Shown: positions 1-9,187 of the stretch, one piece after another
How positions within the stretch are numbered: position 1 is the stretch's first letter
Layout of the letters: the number at the start of each line of letters is the position of its first letter
Source of the DNA: Mesenet sp031546805
Lineage (GTDB): Bacteria > Pseudomonadota > Alphaproteobacteria > Rickettsiales > Anaplasmataceae
NCBI GenBank assembly: GCA_031546805.1
Contig: JAVBJW010000023.1
Coordinates: 1-61,848 of the forward strand
DNA: 61,848 nucleotides
Reading direction: 5' to 3'
Made by a program: the position numbers and the translations under genes
The notes under the pieces: generated by a model
Seen by the model: only the letters and a program-made list of their open reading frames with translations
Database searches by the model: none
What the model was told of the DNA's origin: nothing

Positions 1-250
1 AGAAAACTCAACATGATTGCAGCATTAAATAAAGGGAAACTCATGGCATCTATGACATTAGAAGCGATACGGATGTTTTTAACTTGAGCAGTTTTTGACT
101 CCGATTTTACAATCTGGACAAACGGTAATTCTCGACATTTCCGTAAGACTAAAAAAATCAGTAAACTTGCAGAAGTGCAGAAATTTTGCTTGTTTTCTTA
201 TCCTAAAATCCTGCACCTATATGATCTTGAAACCGATAGAATTTTCCCAT
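1..250 (+). pseudogene. IS630-family transposase, decayed C-terminal part
   Basis: Reading across frames on the plus strand gives pieces of an IS630-type DDE transposase: LNMIAALNKGKLMASMT near bases 5-57, then a shifted frame with LEQFLTPILQSGQTVILD around 83-140, which is the segment that normally leads to the second catalytic Asp (VxDNAxxHK). The asparagine and histidine after that Asp are lost and no single frame stays open. It runs in from beyond the left edge. The N-terminal part of a similar transposase lies at the far right end of the window, so at least two copies of this family exist here. Non-functional. Confidence 0.6.
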
Positions 251-294
251 TTTCTTCCACTATAATTTAAGTTTTTATTGTGGTTGTTTTCTTC

Positions 295-660
295 TTACCA
301 GAGTAAGATTTTTTTCCGTCTTTTACTGTCTTTTGTGATCGTGATTTTTTTAGCCAGCAACGGCTCCATTTTCTTCAACAGTCGACAAATATTCGAGTTG
401 TGTAAGTTGAACAAATAGCCCAAAAATCTGTGCGTTATGTAAGTCCGATAATATAAAATTATGCAGAATATTTTATCTTCCAGTGTTGGCAAATTTGACA
501 TCCTTCCTTGGCATTTCTTTTACCTTTCTACCTTTTCCCATTCTGGCATTACTTTTTCCACTCCGGCATCACTTTTTCGACTGTTTTTTCGAATTCTTCT
601 GTTCTGTTAACTGCCTGAAAACGTACGGTGTTTTTGCCACTTTAGCTTAACTGATTCCCA
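295..660 (-). pseudogene. IS5-type transposase, N-terminal fragment
   Basis: On the minus strand the open part (295-501) begins MSNLPTLEDKIFCIILYYRT and continues with a helix-turn-helix, matching the HTH domain at the front of IS5-family DDE_4 transposases. Upstream, in other frames, the usual lead-in is visible (FRQLT, then EEFEKTVEKVMPEW), so the gene originally started near 660. A 20-bp imperfect tandem duplication around 540-580 repeats the VMPEW segment. The DDE domain is absent downstream. The C-terminal end of the same family lies close by in the opposite orientation (724-840), so the element has been cut and rearranged. Non-functional. Confidence 0.6.
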
Positions 661-723
661 TTTTTACTCTGCTAAAATCGCTATTTTTTCATTCTCTCCT
701 GTTTTTTATCTCTTCTCTATCCT

Positions 724-840
724 TTGTGTGGTGTGGCTGTAGAAAAACAAAAAAGAACCCATTATCAAGGAACAAAAGAAAAAGAGCCTTCAAGCCAAAG
801 AGTGGTAGTTGAAAATGTGATTGGTTTGCTAAAGTGCTAT
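724..840 (+). pseudogene. IS5-type transposase, C-terminal fragment
   Basis: The plus strand encodes THYQGTKEKEPSSQRVVVEN followed by VIGLLKCYR, the conserved end of the DDE_4 domain, where the Glu after RVVV is the last catalytic acid. Similarity stops near 840, exactly where the neighbouring hydrolase reading frame ends on the other strand. A related but differently decayed copy of the same C-terminus lies at 42148-42300. Fragment only. Confidence 0.6.
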
Positions 841-2074
841 CGACTTTGTGTTTTAGGAATCACGGAAACCTTACTTGAGTTTAGCTCTATATCAGAAGAC
901 TGTTTATTTACCTGTGATGCATTGCTAATGGGATCAAGCTTATTATTTGGTGGAGCAATATCAATAAGTGATACGTTGTTTTTCTGCACTTCATTATACA
1001 AGTCTCCTTGTTTAAAATTATTAAGATCAAAATTCTTATTTAACTCTTCTCTCTCTAAGTATTCATCTGCTTTGTTAATAAAAGTACACAAGAGTTTTTT
1101 ATATGGTTGATCTTTATCTATTCCATCTATTTTTTCTGATCCTAAATAATCTATAGCATCAACAATCATGTGAGTTAATTGATCAACATGGAGATTATCC
1201 TTATTACTGCATTCTAAACTATTATGCTTTAGTAAAGCTGTTACCTTTAAATCATTTTTATCTTTTTTGGATTTTAGTAAATTTAGCACTGATTGTGCTG
1301 CCTCATCTATAACAATATCTCCTATCCTATTTGTAGCCAAGACAGGAGCTTTTGTTGATTTGATAATTTCATTTGGTTTATAGTTTAAGCTACAGAGTTT
1401 AAACCATATATAAACAACAGGTGAGATTAGCTTGAAAAGCGTTCCAATAGGAGATTTTTGAGATCTTAGCACGTTCCTCCATGAATCATAAGAATTACTA
1501 TGTATAAGTGTAAAGTAAATGTTCTCCTCTTCAAATTTCTTTAGGACTTCTGCAGCAATTCCTCCACCTAAAGAATTCCCCATAAGTATAATATCATTTG
1601 GGTTTACACCTTTCTCAAGTAGATCTGTAACTATCACCATTCCTGCTTTGATTGGGTCTTTACCTTTTGTGGCAAATTTAATATATGATTCAATTTCTGG
1701 ATAAAGAATTTCATAGCAATAGTTGCAATTATAGCAGGTATTAAAAACACCATGAAAATAGGTACTTTAGCTAGAGTAGACATTTTAGATGCAATTATAG
1801 AATAACCAGTAAAAAGTATAATTGAAGTAACAATTGCAGTGATTAAAGCTTGCTTTAGATAAAATTTTGCATTGTGAAAATGTTCAGGATAAGATGATTC
1901 CATATAATGATAATCAAATAAATGAATATCAATCTTTTTACTTTCTACCCACTTTCCCCAATTGTTCCCTTCATTATTTTCTTTTATAGATTCTCCTAAG
2001 CCAAAAAAGTAGACCAAGTGTTTTTTATTTTCTTTACCACCTTTACTTGGAATTGTTTTTGTAATAACTTTCAT
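837..2074 (-). pseudogene. alpha/beta hydrolase, frameshifted and 3'-truncated
   Basis: Two minus-strand frames belong to one gene. The first (2074-1634, 146 codons) has a short soluble start and two hydrophobic segments at about residues 75-120. The second (1640-837) contains the nucleophile elbow GNSLGG of alpha/beta hydrolases, about 20 residues after its first Met. Upstream of that Met the second frame continues in the family style (IKFATKGKDPIKAGM), so the switch lies between about 1680 and 1760. No homopolymer is present there, so a real indel is more likely than a base-calling slip. The stop codon (TAG at 839-837) lies inside the IS5 fragment, so the original C-terminus has been lost. 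The C-terminal 80 residues are polar and low-complexity. Substrate unknown. Confidence 0.6.
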
Positions 2075-2100
2075 AGAATTTTAATTTATATCATTTAAAA

Positions 2101-2991
2101 TTAATAGAAAGTATAGAAATCATTTATATATATTTCATTTTGCAAGCAAGCAGCAATAATGGTGTTGATCATAAGATAGGCTATAGTCATCGGGCCCACA
2201 CCACCTGGTACTGGAGTAATAGCTCTACTTACCTCTTTGACTTGAAGAAAGTCAACATCACCAACAAACCTATTTTGCTCAGAAACAAAATTCATACCAA
2301 CATCTATAATAATAGCACCACGTTTTACCCAGTTTTGTTTTACTAATCCTGGCTTGCCAACTGCAGAGACAATAATGTCAGCCTGTAGACAATGATCAGC
2401 TAAATCTTTGCTATGCGAGTGTAAAATAGTGACAGTACAATTTTCTCTTAGCAATAAATGAAACATTGGCTTCCCAACTATGTTTGATCTACCAATTACT
2501 ACTGCATTTTTGCCATAAATATTTGCTTCAATTGATTTTATTAAATGCATACAGCCTTGAGGAGTGCAAGGAATCAAACAATCTTTTTGTCCAGTAACTA
2601 ACTTGCCAGTATTTTCATTATGAAAACCATCAACATCTTTTTTGGGATCTATAGTGTTAATAATCAAATTCGAGCTAATATGATCTGGAATTGGCAATTG
2701 CACTAAAATACCATTAACTTTCTTATCAAAATTTAATTCTTCTATTTTCTCAATAAGATCTTGCTCTGATATTGAACTAGGTAGAAATATAGTTTCAGAT
2801 TCTATCCCTATCAACTCTGCTTTTTTTTGTTTATTACGTACATACAAGTGACTAGCTGAATTATCACCAACTAATATAACTTTAAGGCACGGATATATAT
2901 TATGTTCTTCTTTAAGTTTATCAATTTTTTTAGCTAGCTTTTGACATATAGCATCTGCAATTGATTTGCCATCTATAATATTATCTATCAT
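2101..2991 (-). CDS. folD: Bifunctional methylenetetrahydrofolate dehydrogenase/cyclohydrolase FolD
   Basis: 296 residues, normal length for FolD, which interconverts 5,10-methylene-THF and 10-formyl-THF in the cytosol using NADP. Visible motifs: the catalytic YVRNKQKKAE (Tyr and Lys near residues 50-54), GILVQLPIPDH, PCTPQGC, the Rossmann-like GRSNIVGKP at about 168, and TPVPGGVGPMT near the C-terminus. The ATG start at 2991 gives the conserved beginning (IIDGKSIADAI). It feeds one-carbon units to purine and formyl-Met synthesis, while purE lies at the other end of the window. It is read in the same direction as ubiX upstream, but the MITE separates them. Confidence 0.95.
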   Translation of the reverse strand: MIDNIIDGKSIADAICQKLAKKIDKLKEEHNIYPCLKVILVGDNSASHLYVRNKQKKAELIGIESETIFLPSSISEQDLIEKIEELNFDKKVNGILVQLPIPDHISSNLIINTIDPKKDVDGFHNENTGKLVTGQKDCLIPCTPQGCMHLIKSIEANIYGKNAVVIGRSNIVGKPMFHLLLRENCTVTILHSHSKDLADHCLQADIIVSAVGKPGLVKQNWVKRGAIIIDVGMNFVSEQNRFVGDVDFLQVKEVSRAITPVPGGVGPMTIAYLMINTIIAACLQNEIYINDFYTFY

Positions 2992-3012
2992 TTCATTACC
3001 CTAATTTATAAT

Positions 3013-3156
3013 AGACTTCTTTCAAAATTCTACTTCTGAGTACAATTGCTTCGTCATTTCGGTACTCGAATCCTCATGTAGATCTAATACATTCCGGTTC
3101 TCTGTTCCATATACTCCTATCACTTGCCTCTCATAAGCGAATTTTGAAAGAAGTCT
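3013..3156. mobile_element. 144-bp MITE with perfect 18-bp terminal inverted repeats
   Basis: The ends are 18-bp perfect inverted repeats: AGACTTCTTTCAAAATTC at 3013-3030 and its reverse complement at 3139-3156. Immediately outside both ends is AAT (3010-3012 and 3157-3159), a likely 3-bp target duplication. The interior codes for nothing convincing. The repeat matches 15 of 18 bases with the end of the decayed IS5-type element at 42148-42165, so an IS5-family transposase probably mobilised it. The insertion sits over the 3' end of ubiX and supplies its last codons and stop. Confidence 0.8.
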
Positions 3157-3713
3157 AATCCTTGCCACTCACCAGATAAAGAATGCTCAATATCAAATAA
3201 ATTTAGTATTTTACCAACTGAATGATTAACTATATCATCAATTGATTTGGGAAGAGCATAAAATGCTGGAACGGGAGGTGCAACGATCACTCCCATCTCT
3301 GCTAGAGTCACCATATTACGTAGATGACCCAAATGCAACGGAGATTCTCTAACCATCAAAACTAATTTGCGCTTCTCTTTGATCATAACATCTGCAGCTC
3401 GAGATAATAAATTAGAAGTAACACCAGATGCAATTTCAGACATAGTCTTCATAGAACATGGAGCAATAATCATCCCCAACGTTTTAAATGAACCGCTGGC
3501 AATTTTCCCTCCTATTTCATCTATAGAATAAGTAAAATTAGCTAAAGGAAGCAAATCCTCAAGCTTTAAAGATGTCTCATGAGTTAAAGTAAGTTTTGCT
3601 GAGTTGCTAATTACTAAATGAGTTTCATAATCACTATTTTTAAGTGCCTCTAAAATACGTATACCATAAATTATACCTGATGCACCACTGATACCAATTA
3701 CAATTCTACTCAC
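3120..3713 (-). CDS. ubiX: UbiX flavin prenyltransferase, C-terminus replaced by a MITE
   Basis: 197 residues. UbiX makes prenylated FMN, the cofactor for the UbiD decarboxylase of ubiquinone synthesis. The N-terminal FMN-binding motif GISGASGIIYG is intact. So are the APCSMKTMSEIASG segment, the NLLSRAADVMIKEKRKL region and VRESPLHLGHLRNM, which carries active-site and phosphate-binding residues. The last 11 codons (DFFQNSLMRGK and the TGA) are encoded by the MITE at 3013-3156. All motifs I recognise lie upstream, so the enzyme may still work. It starts 5 bp after the end of the DUF2312 gene, so the two are probably co-transcribed. Confidence 0.92.
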   Translation of the reverse strand: MSRIVIGISGASGIIYGIRILEALKNSDYETHLVISNSAKLTLTHETSLKLEDLLPLANFTYSIDEIGGKIASGSFKTLGMIIAPCSMKTMSEIASGVTSNLLSRAADVMIKEKRKLVLMVRESPLHLGHLRNMVTLAEMGVIVAPPVPAFYALPKSIDDIVNHSVGKILNLFDIEHSLSGEWQGLDFFQNSLMRGK

Positions 3714-3718
3714 AAAAA

Positions 3719-3982
3719 CTATTCTTCAACCTTCATTCCAAGAGCACGCATATATGTATCAAGTAACATTTCCTGTTCTTCCCTATCATCATTTTTCATT
3801 TTTCTAAGCTTTACAACTTCCTTCATCACTTTTGGATCAAATCCTTTGTCTGCAGCTTCAGCATATACCTCGCGTACATGATCTTGAATTTCTTTTTTAT
3901 CTAATTCAATCTTTTCAATTCTTTCAATGTATGACTTTAGCTCTTCAGCAGTTGTTTTTGTTGCATCTAATGTTGTTTCCAT
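3719..3982 (-). CDS. GapR-like DUF2312 (UPF0335) DNA-binding protein
   Basis: 87 residues, all helical in character, with the family signature LKSYIERIEKIELDKKEI followed by VREVYAEAADKGFDPKVMKE and VVKLRKM. This family includes Caulobacter GapR, which binds overtwisted AT-rich DNA and helps topoisomerases ahead of replication and transcription. Assignment to the family rests on the characteristic coiled-coil and GFDPK segments. The role in this organism is inferred. It lies 17 bp downstream of the CorC-like gene and 5 bp upstream of ubiX in a compact minus-strand run. Confidence 0.88.
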   Translation of the reverse strand: METTLDATKTTAEELKSYIERIEKIELDKKEIQDHVREVYAEAADKGFDPKVMKEVVKLRKMKNDDREEQEMLLDTYMRALGMKVEE

Positions 3983-3999
3983 TTAATACCCTCTTTAAA

Positions 4000-5280
4000 T
4001 TATATAGAATTATTACTATTATTTTTAATACGAACTTCAATACTAGTGATAATATTTTGCTCTTTCTTTAAAATTTTAAAGATAAAACCATGCATGTCAA
4101 ATTCTTCTCCTTCTTCAGGTATACGTTCTATATCATAAATGATTATTCCAGCAAGAGTTGAGGCTTCTTCATTAGGTAAGTTCCAACGCAATTGCCTATT
4201 AATATCTCTAATTAAAGCTTCTCCATCTATATGATAAACATTATCAGATATCTTTTTTATCAAATTCTCTGTAACTATGTCATGCTCATCAGATATATCA
4301 CCAACTATTTCTTCTAATATGTCTTCAAGCGTTATTATTCCTTGAAGAGAGCCGTATTCATCAACAACAAGAGCGAGATGTCTTTTATTCTTGCGGAAAT
4401 TATAAAGCTGAGTACTAAGAGGTGTAGTTTCTGGCACGAACCAAGGTTTAAGCATTATTTTGGTGATATCAACTTTTTCAATGTTATTATCCTCTTCACG
4501 TAGAGAATTAATTAAGTCTTTAGCATGTATAATACCAACTATATTATCTAGACTATCTTTCCACAGAGGTATTCTGCTATGACTGCTAGTTAGTATATCC
4601 TTTATTAACTTATTTTTATCTTGATCTATACTAAACGCAACTAAGTTTTTTTTATGCACTATTACTTGTGATATTTCAGTTTCAGCTAAATCTAGTATAC
4701 TGCTCAGCATATCTAGATCTTGCTTTAGCATCGTACCTTTACTGTCGTGCCAAAATATTATATTACGCATAGCATCAGCTGCAGAAATAACTTCTTTATT
4801 TCTATGTAGTCTAAGCAATTTTAGAATACAATTGACAATAAACTGTACAGCTATTGCAAAAGGAGAAATTATTTTTATAAGAAATAAAACAAGATAGGAA
4901 GAAAATAAGACAACCCTTTCAGGGTTTTGTATGGCGTAAGTTTTTGGTAGGACTTCGCAAAATAACAATATACAGGTAGTCATCACAATAGTTGATAATA
5001 AAATGCCTTCATTACCAAAAAATCTGATAAAAAGCGCGGTTGAAAGCGCAGAAGAAGTAATATTCACAATAGTATTGCCAAACAATATTGCTCCCAAAAC
5101 TACTTCTTTTCTACTAAGTAAATATTCTATTATTCCAGCCTTCTTACTACCATCTAATTTTAGCTTGTGAATACGAGATTGACTTACTGAAATTAAGCTC
5201 GTTTCTACACCAGAGAAAAAAAATGATATAGATAATAAAAACGATATTCCAAATAACGAATAAATTAACAACCAGTCCAT
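4000..5280 (-). CDS. HlyC/CorC (TlyC-like) membrane protein with CBS domains
   Basis: 426 residues. The order is a DUF21 (CNNM-type) membrane domain with about four hydrophobic segments in residues 1-150, a tandem CBS pair at about 200-330 (SRIPLWKDSLDNIVGIIHAK is typical), then a CorC_HlyC C-terminal domain (DGEALIRDINRQLRWNLP). The sequence LALVVDEYGSLQGIITLEDI is the classic CBS2 segment. The family is linked to Mg/Co efflux or tolerance, although several members were first named haemolysins. Transport direction and ion cannot be told from the sequence. It heads the corC-gapR-ubiX run and diverges from yggT across 122 bp. Confidence 0.88.
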   Translation of the reverse strand: MDWLLIYSLFGISFLLSISFFFSGVETSLISVSQSRIHKLKLDGSKKAGIIEYLLSRKEVVLGAILFGNTIVNITSSALSTALFIRFFGNEGILLSTIVMTTCILLFCEVLPKTYAIQNPERVVLFSSYLVLFLIKIISPFAIAVQFIVNCILKLLRLHRNKEVISAADAMRNIIFWHDSKGTMLKQDLDMLSSILDLAETEISQVIVHKKNLVAFSIDQDKNKLIKDILTSSHSRIPLWKDSLDNIVGIIHAKDLINSLREEDNNIEKVDITKIMLKPWFVPETTPLSTQLYNFRKNKRHLALVVDEYGSLQGIITLEDILEEIVGDISDEHDIVTENLIKKISDNVYHIDGEALIRDINRQLRWNLPNEEASTLAGIIIYDIERIPEEGEEFDMHGFIFKILKKEQNIITSIEVRIKNNSNNSI

Positions 5281-5402
5281 TAGGTATGTTTAACAGTTCT
5301 AGAGAAGTAATATATTCATTACAAATTGTATTTCAAGTTCAAGTTTTGACTTATTTTATACTATTTGCTATTATCTTATGCTCATCATTAATAGTTTAAG
5401 TT

Positions 5403-5687
5403 ATGCATCCTATACCATATTTAATTAACATGTTGCTTGATATTTATAGTTTTGTTTTAATTTTATGGTTGGTTTTAAGCTGGCTGATTGGATTTAATGT
5501 TATCAATCAGTGTAATCAGCTAGTATATAATATAATTACTATTTTAAGTAGATTTGTATCTCCACCACTTAACTTCATTAGGAGATATATAGCGTCATTT
5601 TATGGGGTTGATATTGCTCCACTTTTACTGCTGATACTAATTCACTTTGTTAAATATACTATATACTACTATTCACATGTTAAGTAA
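5403..5687 (+). CDS. YggT-family membrane protein
   Basis: 94 residues with two hydrophobic segments (about 8-30 and 63-85) separated by the family motif around VSPPLNFIRRYI and a DIAPLLLL segment. YggT proteins are small inner-membrane proteins of poorly known function, often near division or osmotic-response genes. The start is the ATG at 5403, and the 3' end overlaps the preferred start of ftsK by 11 bp, which suggests translational coupling. Confidence 0.85.
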   Translation: MHPIPYLINMLLDIYSFVLILWLVLSWLIGFNVINQCNQLVYNIITILSRFVSPPLNFIRRYIASFYGVDIAPLLLLILIHFVKYTIYYYSHVK

Positions 5688-7797
5688 GCTATTTGTATAT
5701 ATAAGATCACTGATATTTCTTTCTTTTGCAATTTTTATTTGTGTGTCAGTTTTAGATTATCATTACACTGATCCCTCATTTAACACGGCAACAAATAAGA
5801 AAGTTGAGAATATTGCCGGAATTTTTGGCTCATATGCAGCAGATATATTAGTCCAATTTTTAGGTTTTGGCAGCATACTACTTACTGTAATTTTGTTTAT
5901 TTTTTATATAAAAAAACAAAAAGCATATGCTATTTTCAATGTTATATTACTGACGTTTAGCACTTGCTCAATACTTTCAAAGCTATCTTTAACCATAATC
6001 AACAAATACAGACACGGTGGTATAATTGGTGATGCATTTGCTATCTATCCTTATTATGCTTTATTAGGCATAGCATTATTTAGTTTTATCGGCCTCATTG
6101 GTTGGAGAAATACAACAAGATTTATAGTTTTTTTGTATCAGCGCATTTGCAAACTAAAACACAGAGTTAAAGATAATGCAGATATAGTAGAACTGCAGAA
6201 TTATACACCTGCTAAAATAGAGATCAATCCAGTCAAGAAGTTAAAAACTGATTTTGTAACTAATTTTGTAAAAGAAAAATTACCTATTAACGCGCTAAAA
6301 TTTGATAATAAACCAAAAAGCGAATTTATCTTTCCAAATACAAACTTATTATCTAAAGCTCAAGGACAAAATGAGATGAGTTTAGATGAAATTGAAAATA
6401 AACAGACATTATCTCTTTTAGAGCAAGTCTTAAATGATTTTGGTGTACAAGGACAGATCATAAATGTTCGCTATGGTCCTGTTGTTACTCTATATGAGTT
6501 TGAACCACAAGCTGGAACAAAATCTTCAAGAGTAATTGGGCTTGCAGAAGATATAGCACGTTCAATGAGTGCACTATCAGCACGAATCTCTATCATTCCT
6601 GGTCGCAATGCAATGGGGATAGAACTACCAAATCAAAATAGAGAGATAGTATTACTACGTGATTTATTAGAAACTACAGAATATAAAAATTCAGAACTCA
6701 AGCTGCCAATAGCACTGGGGAAAAGTATTAATGGCGAACCAGTCATTGCAGACCTAACAAAAATGCCACATCTTTTAGTTGCTGGAACTACAGGTTCTGG
6801 CAAATCAGTTGCAATCAATACCATGGTTTTATCGCTCATATATCGGTTAAATCCTGATCAATGCAAAATGATAATGATTGATCCTAAAATGCTAGAATTA
6901 TCTATATACGATGCAATACCACACCTCATATCTCCTGTTGTAACAGAACCAAAAAAAGCTATCACAGCTTTAAAGTGGGTCATAAAAGAAATGGAATCTC
7001 GTTACAGAATGATGTCCTACGCTGGCGTTAGAAATATTATTGGTTATAATCAGAAAGTTACAGAAGCTTTAAGCAAAGGACAAAAGCTTGAGTATAATGT
7101 TCAAGTTGGATTTCACTCAGGTACTGGTGAGCCCATATTTGAAAAAATACCGGTAAGGATGGAGGTTTTTCCTTATATAATTGTTATTGTTGATGAAATG
7201 GCAGATCTTATGCTTGTTGCTGGTAAAGAAATTGAATCCTCTATTCAACGTCTAGCACAGATGGCGCGTGCTGCAGGAATTCATATTATTATGGCAACTC
7301 AGCGCCCATCAGTAGATGTTATTACAGGAGTAATCAAAGCTAATTTCCCTACTAGAATTGGTTTTGCTGTAACTTCAAAAATAGATAGCCGTACAATTTT
7401 AGGTGAACAAGGGGCAGAGCAGTTACTTGGTATGGGAGACATGCTTTATATGTCAGGTGGTGGTAAAATCAGGCGCGTGCATGGTCCTTTTGTTAGCGAC
7501 GAGGAGGTGCAAAATATTGTTGACTATTTAAAATCTCAAGGAAAACCACAATACATGGACGAAATTACTAAAGATGAGGACAGTTCTTTAACAGCAGATG
7601 AAGATGATGATAGTGATGAATTATATAGAGAAGCAGTGTCTATAGTGTTAGAAGATAAAAAAGTTTCAACTAGTTATATACAACGTCAACTTAAGATAGG
7701 CTATAATAGAGCTGCAAATATTATTGAACGTATGGAAAAAGAAGGAGTGATTAGTTCTCCAAATCACTCAGGAAAAAGAGAAATCATTTTTAAGTAA
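5677..7797 (+). CDS. ftsK: FtsK/SpoIIIE DNA translocase
   Basis: About 706 residues from the ATG at 5677. A TTG at 5647 would add ten residues but lies deeper inside yggT. The N-terminal 150 residues hold four membrane segments. A short linker leads to the FtsK alpha/beta motor with Walker A GTTGSGKSV near residue 375, MIDPKMLELS, Walker B VIVDEMADLM, ATQRPSVDVITG and a C-terminal winged-helix gamma domain (AVSIVLEDKKVSTSYIQRQL). FtsK pumps chromosome ends through the septum and activates XerCD dimer resolution at the gamma-recognised KOPS sites. The linker is short compared with E. coli FtsK, as in other Rickettsiales. Confidence 0.95.
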   Translation: MLSKLFVYIRSLIFLSFAIFICVSVLDYHYTDPSFNTATNKKVENIAGIFGSYAADILVQFLGFGSILLTVILFIFYIKKQKAYAIFNVILLTFSTCSILSKLSLTIINKYRHGGIIGDAFAIYPYYALLGIALFSFIGLIGWRNTTRFIVFLYQRICKLKHRVKDNADIVELQNYTPAKIEINPVKKLKTDFVTNFVKEKLPINALKFDNKPKSEFIFPNTNLLSKAQGQNEMSLDEIENKQTLSLLEQVLNDFGVQGQIINVRYGPVVTLYEFEPQAGTKSSRVIGLAEDIARSMSALSARISIIPGRNAMGIELPNQNREIVLLRDLLETTEYKNSELKLPIALGKSINGEPVIADLTKMPHLLVAGTTGSGKSVAINTMVLSLIYRLNPDQCKMIMIDPKMLELSIYDAIPHLISPVVTEPKKAITALKWVIKEMESRYRMMSYAGVRNIIGYNQKVTEALSKGQKLEYNVQVGFHSGTGEPIFEKIPVRMEVFPYIIVIVDEMADLMLVAGKEIESSIQRLAQMARAAGIHIIMATQRPSVDVITGVIKANFPTRIGFAVTSKIDSRTILGEQGAEQLLGMGDMLYMSGGGKIRRVHGPFVSDEEVQNIVDYLKSQGKPQYMDEITKDEDSSLTADEDDDSDELYREAVSIVLEDKKVSTSYIQRQLKIGYNRAANIIERMEKEGVISSPNHSGKREIIFK

Positions 7798-7854
7798 ACA
7801 TTAATAAAAAAGTTAGATATAGTGTATCTATTGATTCGATATGGGGAAATATTT

Positions 7855-8460
7855 ATGAATAATAAAAAATTACGTTTTCTGTTAGGCCTGATTGTTGCAG
7901 TTTTGGTTCTATCAATTTTATCTGGCATATATAGCTTTATACTGTCAGCCCTTTATACAATGGTGGCTGTGATATTTGCAGTAACCGCAATCACAGCGAT
8001 GAAAACAGCGGCAGTAGCAGCAAAAACTGCTATCACTGGAGAGCTTGTAACAAAAGAAAGAGAAACAACAGTGGCAGGAAGAGCAGTAGCAGTAGGAATA
8101 ATGTTTATAGGAATAGGAGTAGGAGCACTTGCTATATTTGCAGCAGTAGAAATGGGTACAATCGGGATATTTGCTATTCCTGTGTTAACTGCACTATATT
8201 TATACAACATCGAAAAAGAAAAAACTATAGTAAATCAAAATAGTTGTGAGATTATAGAAAATAATGAAATACCAAGCAATAAACTTCTTGTGAGTGAAGT
8301 AAAAGAAGTATGCTGTAAGATAGTAAATAGTGTTCTAACTGATGTTGATGAAAAATTATTATGTGGTTTAGGTAATGATGTATACAAATGTTATGATAAT
8401 AGAAGAAGTGATATACAACAATATTATAATCCTAGAAGTGCTACGACACCTATACATTGA
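7855..8460 (+). CDS. Hypothetical Ala-rich membrane protein
   Basis: About 201 residues if translation starts at the ATG at 7855, which follows a GGGGAA ribosome-binding sequence. A GTG at 7822 is possible but lacks one. The first 130 residues contain about four hydrophobic segments rich in Ala, Val and Ile, with a Lys/Thr-rich loop (ELVTKERETTVAGR) between segments 2 and 3. The last 80 residues are polar, with several cysteines and a Tyr/Arg-rich tail. I do not recognise a family. It sits 57 bp after ftsK and 23 bp before plsY, suggesting one transcript. Probably an inner-membrane protein of the Anaplasmataceae. Confidence 0.6.
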   Translation: MNNKKLRFLLGLIVAVLVLSILSGIYSFILSALYTMVAVIFAVTAITAMKTAAVAAKTAITGELVTKERETTVAGRAVAVGIMFIGIGVGALAIFAAVEMGTIGIFAIPVLTALYLYNIEKEKTIVNQNSCEIIENNEIPSNKLLVSEVKEVCCKIVNSVLTDVDEKLLCGLGNDVYKCYDNRRSDIQQYYNPRSATTPIH

Positions 8461-8483
8461 TTTGAGGTCAGAGATAAAAACAC

Positions 8484-9065
8484 ATGAGCAAATATATAAT
8501 AGCTTTTATGGCTTATCTTGTAGGGTCAATACCATTTGGTTTAATTCTAACTAGTATTAATGGCATAGATATAAAAAAAATAGGCTCAGGTAACATTGGT
8601 GCAACAAATGTACTCAGGACGGGCTCAAAAAAAGCTGCAATTGCAACTTTGTTATTAGACAGTTTAAAAGGGTTCATAATAGTATTTATAGTACAAAGAG
8701 TCTATAATGATTATACTTCATTAGTTGGAATTGTAGCTATTTTAGGACATATCTTTCCTATATGGCTAAAATTTAAAGGAGGAAAAGGTATTGCAACAAC
8801 TGTAGGTGTATTGCTAGGACTCAACATATACGCCGGCATGGTATTTATCTTGATGTGGGTTATAACTTTTGCAATTTTTCGCTATTCCTCACTTGCTTCA
8901 CTTACTGCAACCATAGCTTCTGCAGTAATATCACTCTTTTATTTTAAAGGTGTATCGATAACACTAATTGTAGTTACGCCACTGATAATTATACGGCATT
9001 ACGATAATATAATTAAACTGATTCAAGGCAAAGAACATAAATTCTACATGAAAAAATCTACTTAA
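8484..9065 (+). CDS. plsY: Glycerol-3-phosphate acyltransferase PlsY
   Basis: 193 residues with five hydrophobic segments. It shows all three PlsY signature regions: GSIPFG near the N-terminus, GSGNIGATNVLR at about 36, and KFKGGKGIATTVGV at about 95. PlsY transfers the acyl group from acyl-phosphate to glycerol-3-phosphate at the inner membrane, the first step of phospholipid synthesis. The reading frame is intact and of usual length. The next gene, prfB, converges on it. Confidence 0.94.
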   Translation: MSKYIIAFMAYLVGSIPFGLILTSINGIDIKKIGSGNIGATNVLRTGSKKAAIATLLLDSLKGFIIVFIVQRVYNDYTSLVGIVAILGHIFPIWLKFKGGKGIATTVGVLLGLNIYAGMVFILMWVITFAIFRYSSLASLTATIASAVISLFYFKGVSITLIVVTPLIIIRHYDNIIKLIQGKEHKFYMKKST

Positions 9066-9118
9066 CTATAGTATTTTCTAAACTAAACGATAAATACAAC
9101 AAGAAGGAGAAAATTATC

Positions 9119-9187
9119 ATGTTGATGCATTTGAGGTTTGAGCCAACTTTTAATCGAAAGAGTTCTATTTTCTTACCTGAATCATAG
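9119..9187 (+). other. 22-codon ORF with strong ribosome-binding site, possible gene remnant
   Basis: Within the 236-bp gap between plsY and prfB lies a near-perfect Shine-Dalgarno sequence (AAGAAGGAGA at about 9101-9110) eight bases before an ATG at 9119. The frame runs 22 codons (MLMHLRFEPT..., ending FLPES) to a TAG at 9185-9187. Such a good start followed by so short a frame suggests the 5' end of a decayed gene, or a small peptide. No family is recognisable. I see nothing else in this gap. Confidence 0.25.

Noticed and set aside
5647..5676. TTG start for ftsK ten codons upstream
   Set aside because: It lies further inside yggT, has no ribosome-binding site and precedes unconserved residues. 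The ATG at 5677 is preferred.
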